The notes beneath the pieces are model-generated. The model was not told the DNA's origin and ran no database searches. It saw only the letters and a program-made list of their open reading frames with translations. Shown in pieces: positions 16,091-23,517 of a stretch of 64,000 nt of DNA. Positions within the stretch are counted from its first letter, which is position 1; each line of letters starts with the position of its first letter. The DNA lies in contig JAZRAC010000072.1 in assembly GCA_045634365.1 (NCBI GenBank), forward strand, positions 1-64,000, in the 5' to 3' direction. A program made the translations under genes and the position numbers. The DNA comes from HGM04593 sp045634365. Lineage in GTDB: Bacteria; Bacteroidota; Bacteroidia; Bacteroidales; Bacteroidaceae.

Positions 16091-16867
16091 TTATTCTACA
16101 ATGTGTGTGCCGCTTATGCCGTCTATGGCATCGGCTTTTGTGATAATAACCTGCGACACGCCGTTGTCTATGGCGTTGAAGGCGTTGTCTATTTTGGGAA
16201 TCATACCTCCGCTCACAATGCCGTCGGCCAGCAGCTGCTTGTAGCTCTCTTTGTCGATGCGGGGGATGAGGCTGTCAGCCTCGTCGGGGTTGCGCATCAC
16301 GCCGGGGAATTCAAAGCAGTAGGTGAGTGTAACATCGTAGAGCTTGGCGAGCCCTTTGGCTGTCTCGGCTGCCATAGTGTCGGCATTGGTGTTTAGCAGG
16401 TTGCCCTTCCCATCGTGAGTGAGCGGAGCCACAATGGGCACAATCCCCTGCTCTATGAGCCTGCCCAGCATATTGCCATCGGCATAATCTACATCTCCCA
16501 CAAAGCCAAAGTCTACCTCGCCCACAGGGCGTTTGTGTGCTCTTATTATGTTGGCATCGGCACCGGTGAGGCCCAATGCATTTACGCCACGTGCCTGCAA
16601 GCCTGCAACAATATTTTTGTTCACAAGGCCGCCATATACCATTGTAACCACTTGCAGCATAGGCTCGTCGGTGATGCGTCGGCCGTTAACCATACGGCTC
16701 TCAATGCCAAGGCTCTCGGCAATCTTTGTGGCCGAGCGGCCTCCGCCGTGTATGAGTACTTTGGCACCTTCGATGGCCGCAAAGCGGTCGAGAAGGGCGG
16801 CCAAGGAGTCCTTCTCCTCCACAATCTTGCCACCCACTTTTATAATGGTAATCTTTTTTTTCTGCAT
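16091..16867 (-). CDS. argB: Acetylglutamate kinase
   Basis: Phosphorylates N-acetyl-L-glutamate with ATP, the second step of arginine biosynthesis in the cytosol. The amino-acid-kinase fold is clear: KVGGKIVEE at the N-terminus, VLIHGGGRSATKIAESLG for phosphate and substrate binding, and 'LTYCFEFPGVM'; C-terminal VSGGMIPKIDNAF and VIITKADAIDGISGTHI. Length 258 is usual. It follows speA by 13 bp, so arginine synthesis and arginine decarboxylation are co-oriented in one cluster. Confidence 0.95.
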   Translation of the reverse strand: MQKKKITIIKVGGKIVEEKDSLAALLDRFAAIEGAKVLIHGGGRSATKIAESLGIESRMVNGRRITDEPMLQVVTMVYGGLVNKNIVAGLQARGVNALGLTGADANIIRAHKRPVGEVDFGFVGDVDYADGNMLGRLIEQGIVPIVAPLTHDGKGNLLNTNADTMAAETAKGLAKLYDVTLTYCFEFPGVMRNPDEADSLIPRIDKESYKQLLADGIVSGGMIPKIDNAFNAIDNGVSQVIITKADAIDGISGTHIVE

Positions 16868-16880
16868 TGTTCTGTCTTTT

Positions 16881-18776
16881 TTAAGGTTCCAGATAGGTGT
16901 ATCCGTAGAGCCCCGAGCGGTAGTTATTCAGGAACTCCTTGCCCTCTTCCAGCGTAATTCGTCCCTGTTTCACCGATTTTGTCACCCAAGTTTCGAGTGT
17001 GCGCACAAGGCGTTTGGCGTCGAACTGCACATAGTCGAGAACATCGGCAATGGTCTCTCCATCTATAATCTTGTCGATGTTATAACCATCCTTGTCCACG
17101 CTTATGTGCACGGCGTTTGTGTCGCCGAACAGGTTGTGAAGGTCGCCCAAAATCTCCTGATAGGCACCCACGAGGAACACGCCGATGTAGTAGGGCTCGC
17201 TGCTCTTTACTTTGTGTACGCACAGCGAGTTTGCCTTGCCGTTGTAGTGTATAAAATCGGTAACCTTTCCGTCGCTGTCACAGGTCATATCCTGTATGGT
17301 GCAGGTGCGGTCGGGGCGTTCATCGAGCCTGTGAATGGGCATAATGGGGAAGAACTGGTCTATTGCCCAAGTGTCGGGAAGGCTCTGGAAGAGCGAGAAG
17401 TTACAGAAATATTTGTCGGCAATCAATTTGTGCAGCTTGCGGAAGTCCTCGGGCACGTGCTTCATAGTCTTTGCTATCGAGAGAATTTCGCGTGTCACTG
17501 ACCAGAACATACTCTCAATCTGTGCACGGGTTTTAAGGTCCACAATACCGTGGCTGAAAAGCTCCAATGCCTCCTCGCGTATCTGCTGTGCGTCGTGATA
17601 GGCTTCGAGCATAGTGCGTTGGTCGAGGTCGTCCCAAATTTTGTAGAGTTCCTTCACAAGGTCGTGGTCGGCAGGGCCCACCTCCCAATTCTCGTCCATC
17701 TGTGGCAGGGCGGCAGTTTCGAGCACCTCTATAATGAGCACTGCGTGGTGTGCCGATACGGAGCGTCCACTCTCGGTGATAATATTGGGGTGGGGAATGC
17801 CGTTCTTGTCGGCAGCATCCACCATTGCATACACAGCATCGTTCACATACTCCTGAATAGAGTAGTTCACACTGCTCTCGCTGCTCGATGAGCGTGTGCC
17901 GTCGTAGTCCACTCCCAATCCTCCGCCAATATCGGTGAACTCCACCTTGAAGCCCATCTTGTACAATTGCACGTAGAACTGCGAAGCCTCGCGCAATGCA
18001 GTCTTTATGTGGCGTATCTTGGTTACTTGGCTGCCAATGTGGAAGTGTATCAGTCGCAAGCAATCCTTAATGTCATATTTTTCAAGAATTTCGAGTGCTT
18101 CGAGTAGCTCGCTCGATGTAAGGCCGAATTTGCTTGCATCGCCACCGCTCTCTTCCCATTTGCCGCTACCCTCCGAGGCGAGTTTAATTCTTATGCCTAT
18201 ATTGGGGCGCACTCCCAATCTTTTTCCAATTTTGGCAATGCGTTTAAGCTCATTGAGCTTTTCGGCCACAAGGAATATACTGCGGCCCATCTTCTGTGCA
18301 AGCAGAGCCATTTCTATGTAGCTGTCGTCTTTGTATCCGTTGCATATTATGAGCGAGTCGCTGTCGGTGTTCATTGCAATAACCTCGTGCAATTCCGGCT
18401 TTGAGCCCGCTTCGAGCCCGATGTTATACTTCTTTCCGTGGCTCATAATCTCCTCGACCACGGGGCGCATCTGGTTCACTTTAATGGGGTAGACAATAAA
18501 ATTCTTTCCCTTATATTGATATTCGGCCGATGCATTCTTGAAACATCCTGCAATTTTCTCGATGCGGTTGTCGAGTATGTCGGGGAAACGAATGAGTACA
18601 GGTGCAGCTACGTCGCGCAGTTGCAGTTCGTCCATTAACTGTTTCAAGTCCACTTGAACGCCGTCCTTCTTGGGGGTTACGGCAACGTTACCCTCCTCAT
18701 TGATACTGAAATACGAAGCTCCCCAACCTTTTATGTTGTATAGCTCTTCCGAGTCCTCAATGCGCCATCTTCTCAT
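16881..18776 (-). CDS. speA: Biosynthetic arginine decarboxylase
   Basis: PLP enzyme that converts arginine to agmatine, the entry to putrescine and spermidine synthesis. The PLP-binding lysine motif YPIKVNQMRPVVEEI is near residue 100. Further markers are GLEAGSKPELHEVIA, GGGLGVDYDG, and the C-terminal 'CDSDGKVTDFIHYNGKANS' and 'YYIGVFLVGAYQEILGDLHNLFGDTNAVH'. Length 631 matches the family. It sits 35 bp downstream of aroK and 13 bp upstream of argB. Confidence 0.96.
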   Translation of the reverse strand: MRRWRIEDSEELYNIKGWGASYFSINEEGNVAVTPKKDGVQVDLKQLMDELQLRDVAAPVLIRFPDILDNRIEKIAGCFKNASAEYQYKGKNFIVYPIKVNQMRPVVEEIMSHGKKYNIGLEAGSKPELHEVIAMNTDSDSLIICNGYKDDSYIEMALLAQKMGRSIFLVAEKLNELKRIAKIGKRLGVRPNIGIRIKLASEGSGKWEESGGDASKFGLTSSELLEALEILEKYDIKDCLRLIHFHIGSQVTKIRHIKTALREASQFYVQLYKMGFKVEFTDIGGGLGVDYDGTRSSSSESSVNYSIQEYVNDAVYAMVDAADKNGIPHPNIITESGRSVSAHHAVLIIEVLETAALPQMDENWEVGPADHDLVKELYKIWDDLDQRTMLEAYHDAQQIREEALELFSHGIVDLKTRAQIESMFWSVTREILSIAKTMKHVPEDFRKLHKLIADKYFCNFSLFQSLPDTWAIDQFFPIMPIHRLDERPDRTCTIQDMTCDSDGKVTDFIHYNGKANSLCVHKVKSSEPYYIGVFLVGAYQEILGDLHNLFGDTNAVHISVDKDGYNIDKIIDGETIADVLDYVQFDAKRLVRTLETWVTKSVKQGRITLEEGKEFLNNYRSGLYGYTYLEP

Positions 18777-18811
18777 TTGTCGTGCGGTATTAAACGGTTA
18801 TTAAAAGTTAT

Positions 18812-19342
18812 TTAAGGAAGGTTGAATGTTTGGCAGAATGCCTCAACCGATGCGTTAATCTGTTCTTTATCTTCGAGTTTGTCGGCCGTGAAAGAGTATT
18901 GAGCCTTGGCGTAGTGCGGCTCGCGCTTGGCAAGCTGCTCGGCGATGAAGGCGCGCAACTCCTCGTCGCTCTTCTCCTTGATGAGCGGGCGTTGCTTGCG
19001 GGCAATGCTCAGGCGTATGAAGAGCCTCTCCACGGGTACTTGCAGATAGACTGTGGTGCCCTTGCTGTTCATAAAGTCGATATTATCGAAGAAACAGGGT
19101 GTACCTCCGCCGGTGGAAATTATAACATCCTCAAAGTCGGCAACCTCGTGCAGCATACGGCGTTCAATCTCGCGGAATCCCTCTTCGCCCTTTTCGGCAA
19201 ATATCTGTGAGATACTTTTGCGGAACCTCTGCTCGATGTATTGGTCAAGGTCGATAAAGGTGAGCCCCAATCTGTCGGCCAATGCACGTCCCAGCGTGGT
19301 TTTTCCGGCCCCCATATATCCTGTGAGCAATATGCGTGTCAT
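18812..19342 (-). CDS. aroK: Shikimate kinase
   Basis: Phosphorylates shikimate in the chorismate pathway. MTRILLTGYMGAGKTTLGRA holds the P-loop (GYMGAGKT), followed by FIDLDQYIEQR (substrate Asp), FREIERRML, ISTGGGTPCF and RQRPL-type lid sequence (KQRPLIKEKS). The start at 19342 is chosen because it begins the fold and lies 1 bp after the topA stop; an open frame extends further upstream inside topA. Length 176 is typical. Confidence 0.94.
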   Translation of the reverse strand: MTRILLTGYMGAGKTTLGRALADRLGLTFIDLDQYIEQRFRKSISQIFAEKGEEGFREIERRMLHEVADFEDVIISTGGGTPCFFDNIDFMNSKGTTVYLQVPVERLFIRLSIARKQRPLIKEKSDEELRAFIAEQLAKREPHYAKAQYSFTADKLEDKEQINASVEAFCQTFNLP

Positions 19343-19343
19343 C

Positions 19344-21677
19344 TTATCTCTTTTTTGTGTAGCGGCGGCCTTTTGCCGGTGCTTTGCCACCCTCCTGTTG
19401 TTTTTTGACAATATCCAAGCACTCCTCCAACGACAATTCGGCCGGTGTTACATTCTTAGGCAGTTTATAGTTGCTGCCATCGTAGGCAATGTAGGGGCCG
19501 AAGCGTCCGTTAAGCACCTGTAAGTTCGGCTCGCTGTCGAAAGTCTTTATTACACGTTCAGCCTCGGTCTTGCGTTTTTCCTCGATGAGTGCTGTTGCCT
19601 CGTCGAATGAAATAGTGAGCGGGTCGTGTGTCTTTGGCAGTGTTACATAGGCGCTGCCATACTTTATATAAGGCCCGAAGCGTCCGGCACCGATTGTTAC
19701 ACTCTCGCCCTCAAACTCTCCGAGTGTGCGAGGCAGGCTGAACAGCCCGAGAGCCTCTTCGAGAGTAATTGTTTCGAGTGTCTGCCCGGGCTTCATCTGC
19801 GCGAAGCGAGGCTTCTCCTCGTCGCTTGCCGAGCCTATCTGCACGATGGGCCCGAAACGGCCGATTTTCACCGACACGGGCTTGCCGCTCACAGGGTCGG
19901 TACCCAAAATACGTTCACCCACCTTGTGCTCGTTTTTCGTTTGTATAATCTTCTCAATCTGCGGCTCAAAATCTGTGTAGAACTCTTTTATAAGGTTCAC
20001 CCACGGCTTTTTACCGTCGGCAATTTCGTCAAAATCCTTCTCCACGGTTGCGGTGAAGTTATAATCCATAATCTCGGGGAAGAAGTCGAGCAAGAAGTCA
20101 TTTACCACAATGCCAATATCGGTGGGCAACAGCTTGCCCTTTTCGGCTCCCACACTCTCTTTGCCCTCCTTTGTGGTAATCTTGTTGTTCTTCAAAGTGA
20201 GTATGGTGTATTTGCGGCTTGTTCCGGTTTTATTTCCCTTTTCCACGTAACCACGCTGCTGTATGGTGCTGATGGTGGGCGCATAGGTTGACGGGCGGCC
20301 GATGCCCAGCTCTTCGAGTTTGTGCACAAGGCTCGCCTCGGTGTATCGTGGCGGATGCTGTGTGAAACGCTCCGTAGCCACAATCTCCACGGCTTTCAGC
20401 TGCTCGCCCTTGCGTACGGCAGGTATTGTTGTCGTGTCGCTGCCACTCTCTTCGTCGGTCGACTCGCGATAAACGTGCAAGAATCCGTCGAACACTGTAA
20501 CCTCGCCCGTTGCAACGAAACGCTCCTCGTGCCCGTCGATGGCAATCTCCACCGTGGTTTTTTCGGCGAGAGTGTCGGCCATCTGCGATGCAATGGTGCG
20601 TTTCCATATAAGCTCGTACAATCGTTTCTCGGGCATAGTACCCTCGATTGTGGTGTTGCTCATATATGTGGGGCGTATAGCCTCGTGGGCCTCTTGTGCA
20701 CCTTTTGAGCTTGTAGAATAGTTGCGACTTTTCAGGTACTCGGCTCCGTAGGTGTCTGTAATCACACTTTTGCACGAACCGATGCATAGTGACGAGAGGT
20801 TTACCGAGTCGGTACGCATATAGGTAATGTGTCCATTCTCATAAAGCCTTTGTGCCACCATCATTGTCTGCGATACGGTGAAGCCCAGCTTGCGGGCAGC
20901 CTCCTGTTGCAAGGTAGATGTGGTAAATGGTGCTGCGGGGCTCTTTTTCAGAGGCTTGGTGTTTATTTCGTCAATGACGAAAGAGGCCTCTTTGCACGAT
21001 TCGAGGAAAGCCTCGGCCTCCTCTTTTGTCTTGAATCTTCTCGATAATTCTGTATTAAGCACCCTTTTCTCTTCGCCACCAATAAGCTCAAACTGTGCGG
21101 TGATGCGGAATGCGGGCTCGCTTGTGAAATTGTTAATCTCGCGCTCACGCTCCACCACAAGGCGCACGGTAACCGACTGTACACGGCCGGCCGACAATGC
21201 AGGCTTAACCTTGCGCCACAGCACGGGCGATAGCTTGAATCCCACAATGCGGTCGAGTACACGGCGTGCCTGTTGCGCATATACGAGGTTGGTGTCTATT
21301 GCTCGCGGGTTTTCAATTGCGTTGAGTATTGCGTTTTTTGTAATCTCGTGGAATACAATGCGCTTGGTCTTTTCGGGTTGTAGCCCGAGTTCTGTATACA
21401 GGTGCCAGCTGATGGCCTCTCCCTCGCGGTCTTCATCGGAAGCCAGCCACACAGTGTCGGCCTTCTTTGCTTCGCTCTTCAACGACTGCACAAGCTTTGC
21501 CTTTTCGGCAGGAATTTCATATTCGGGCTCAAATGTGCTGGTGTTTATGCTAAACTCCTTCTTTTTCAGGTCGCAAATGTGCCCATAGCTCGACATTACC
21601 TTATAATCTTTTCCAAGATATTTCTCTATGGTTTTTGCCTTTGCGGGCGACTCAACAATTACTAAATTCTTCTGCAT
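19344..21677 (-). CDS. topA: DNA topoisomerase I
   Basis: Type IA topoisomerase relaxing negative supercoils. Toprim elements: MQKNLVIVESPAKAKTIEKYLG and LASDEDREGEAISWHL. Central: ARRVLDRIVGFKLSPVLWRK and SAGRVQSVTVRLV. The catalytic tyrosine lies in GHITYMRTDSVNLS. The C-terminus carries several repeated 'GRFGPYI' modules ending with a basic GKAPAKGRRYTKKR tail in place of zinc fingers, as is usual for Bacteroidota. The start is MQKNL at 21677; the frame extends 10 codons further without support. The promoter is probably the TACTTTTG read at 21712-21705. Confidence 0.96.
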   Translation of the reverse strand: MQKNLVIVESPAKAKTIEKYLGKDYKVMSSYGHICDLKKKEFSINTSTFEPEYEIPAEKAKLVQSLKSEAKKADTVWLASDEDREGEAISWHLYTELGLQPEKTKRIVFHEITKNAILNAIENPRAIDTNLVYAQQARRVLDRIVGFKLSPVLWRKVKPALSAGRVQSVTVRLVVEREREINNFTSEPAFRITAQFELIGGEEKRVLNTELSRRFKTKEEAEAFLESCKEASFVIDEINTKPLKKSPAAPFTTSTLQQEAARKLGFTVSQTMMVAQRLYENGHITYMRTDSVNLSSLCIGSCKSVITDTYGAEYLKSRNYSTSSKGAQEAHEAIRPTYMSNTTIEGTMPEKRLYELIWKRTIASQMADTLAEKTTVEIAIDGHEERFVATGEVTVFDGFLHVYRESTDEESGSDTTTIPAVRKGEQLKAVEIVATERFTQHPPRYTEASLVHKLEELGIGRPSTYAPTISTIQQRGYVEKGNKTGTSRKYTILTLKNNKITTKEGKESVGAEKGKLLPTDIGIVVNDFLLDFFPEIMDYNFTATVEKDFDEIADGKKPWVNLIKEFYTDFEPQIEKIIQTKNEHKVGERILGTDPVSGKPVSVKIGRFGPIVQIGSASDEEKPRFAQMKPGQTLETITLEEALGLFSLPRTLGEFEGESVTIGAGRFGPYIKYGSAYVTLPKTHDPLTISFDEATALIEEKRKTEAERVIKTFDSEPNLQVLNGRFGPYIAYDGSNYKLPKNVTPAELSLEECLDIVKKQQEGGKAPAKGRRYTKKR

Positions 21678-21823
21678 ACAGCTTCGGTTTCTTAAATTTG
21701 TCGGCAAAAGTATTAAAGTTTCCTGTATTTACGAACCAAAAAAAGTGAAAAAATAATAACAGAATTCCCCGTTCACTCCTTAAAATAATATATTATTTTA
21801 TATAGGTGTAATTTTTTGCACGG

Positions 21824-21866
21824 CAAAGAGGGCGCACGAGGCATTAACCACGGTGCGCCCTCTTTG
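21824..21866. terminator. Terminator below the outer-membrane barrel gene
   Basis: CAAAGAGGGCGCAC 21824-21837 pairs with GTGCGCCCTCTTTG 21853-21866, 20 bp past the stop at 21886. Confidence 0.75.
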
Positions 21867-21885
21867 TTTCTCTCTTTTATGCTTT

Positions 21886-23508
21886 TTAGAACGATGCGCT
21901 CAATCCCATAAGAAGGTTGATGCCCTGCTCGTAATAACCCGCATATTTCACATAATTGCGGTCGAGCAGATTGTTGCCCTCGACAAAAGCACCGAATCGG
22001 TCGGCAAATTTATAGCTTGCACGCAAATTCAGCTCATTCTTGTTGAGCGAGGGGGCATCATCGGCGTATGTGGCGAAGCTATATGTAAGGTTCACATAAA
22101 TATCTTCGAGCACACGGGCCTCGCCGTTAAACTCCAATTCAAATTCGGGCTTTGTGCCCAAATAGCTGCGTGTGTCGCACTTCCAATAGTTGTATTTTGC
22201 CGAAACAGCCCCTTTCAGCCACCCTTTATAATCGTATCCCACGCGAGCCCCTGCGTATGCGTGAGTGGTATTTTCCTGTGCAATGTAGGAACTTATGCCC
22301 TTTTGTTCTTCCGAAATATTGGCGTAGGGCAGAAGGTCGTCTTTTGTGTAGGCTGCTCCAATGTATGCATTAACCGAGAGAGCATTCTTCGAGAAACGTA
22401 TTCCTGCGGTAGCGTCGGCCAGGGTGTATGTGGGCTTCAACTGTTCGGCACTTGCCCAATAGGGCGACAAAGCCTCCAATACCTCCAATGTGCTTGCCTT
22501 GCGGCCACCCTTTACGCTTGCATATAATGACAGGCTCTTGTTTATCGCTCCCTCTATTCTTATATCCGGAGCAATGGCAAAGAATGCTCCGCCTTTTGTG
22601 AGGAAATTAAGTTGCGCTCCCAAGCGAATGTCGAGCCCGCCGGCTTTTATGTTTGCGGCCGGGCTTATGTTCAGTTCCGCAAAGCCCTTGTAACCAATAT
22701 GCTTGTAGTATGAATAGTAGTCGAGGTTAACATCGGCGGTGATGTTGCGCAGGCAGTTGTCGGTAAGCTCATATTTCAGTGCGGCGTCTGCCCCGAAATT
22801 ATTTTCGCCAAAGTGTCCTCTCTTCTGCTTTGTTTCGTCCCAAAGGAATGGAAGATGCCTATAATGGTTGCGCGAATAGTGAATGCCAAGGTCGTAGGCA
22901 AGCGGGCCGGCAACCGTCGACTCTATGCCTGTTCCAATGTGGAGCTTCTGCACATTCTGCTTGTCACCGGGAATTGCGGTGTTGTAGTTGAATACATTGT
23001 TGCCTACCTCTATATTACTCTTTGAAATAAATTTATCGAACTTGTGAGAGTATTCGACGCCTGCCCATGAAGAGTACATACGTGAATCCCATTTTCCTTC
23101 GGGGCTGTTAATCTCGCCGTTGAACCCTTCGAGCGAGGCAACGGCACTCACCTTGTCCCTCTCCCCGATATTATATTGGTACGATACTTTTGCATCGACA
23201 TTGTTGCCTGTTCCGTAACCCAAGCGTGCGTAACCGGGGTAATTGCCATTTTGTGTGGGCAACAGCTCCTCTATTTTTCTCTCTCCCGTGAATCCCTTGA
23301 AGGGTGTTGCCTTCTGCGAAAATTCAAGTTCCAGTGGGGTGTTGCCGTCGTTCTCCTCGTTGTCGGGTGTAAAGCCCTTCTTTACAGCTTTTGTAACAAC
23401 GGGAGTGTAGTCGTTCTCCACCTGAATAACTGCGTTAAGCGAGTCTTTCTGTGCATACAGCGCACCGGCTGTAATAAATGCAATTGTAAATAGAATGCTC
23501 TTTTTCAT
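21886..23508 (-). CDS. Outer-membrane beta-barrel protein (TonB-receptor-like)
   Basis: Signal peptide about 1-19 (MKKSILFTIAFITAGALYAQ). The rest alternates amphipathic strands rich in Tyr, Gly and Asn, for example YPGYARLGYGTGNNVDAKVSYQY, and ends GINLLMGLSASF with a C-terminal aromatic residue, as outer-membrane barrels do. The 'FVEGNNLLDRNYVKYAGYYEQG' segment is typical of TonB-dependent receptor barrels, but no plug domain is visible in 540 residues. It lies 9 bp after the TPR protein and likely works with it at the envelope. Cargo unknown. Confidence 0.75.
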   Translation of the reverse strand: MKKSILFTIAFITAGALYAQKDSLNAVIQVENDYTPVVTKAVKKGFTPDNEENDGNTPLELEFSQKATPFKGFTGERKIEELLPTQNGNYPGYARLGYGTGNNVDAKVSYQYNIGERDKVSAVASLEGFNGEINSPEGKWDSRMYSSWAGVEYSHKFDKFISKSNIEVGNNVFNYNTAIPGDKQNVQKLHIGTGIESTVAGPLAYDLGIHYSRNHYRHLPFLWDETKQKRGHFGENNFGADAALKYELTDNCLRNITADVNLDYYSYYKHIGYKGFAELNISPAANIKAGGLDIRLGAQLNFLTKGGAFFAIAPDIRIEGAINKSLSLYASVKGGRKASTLEVLEALSPYWASAEQLKPTYTLADATAGIRFSKNALSVNAYIGAAYTKDDLLPYANISEEQKGISSYIAQENTTHAYAGARVGYDYKGWLKGAVSAKYNYWKCDTRSYLGTKPEFELEFNGEARVLEDIYVNLTYSFATYADDAPSLNKNELNLRASYKFADRFGAFVEGNNLLDRNYVKYAGYYEQGINLLMGLSASF

Positions 23509-23517
23509 ATATTTTTT

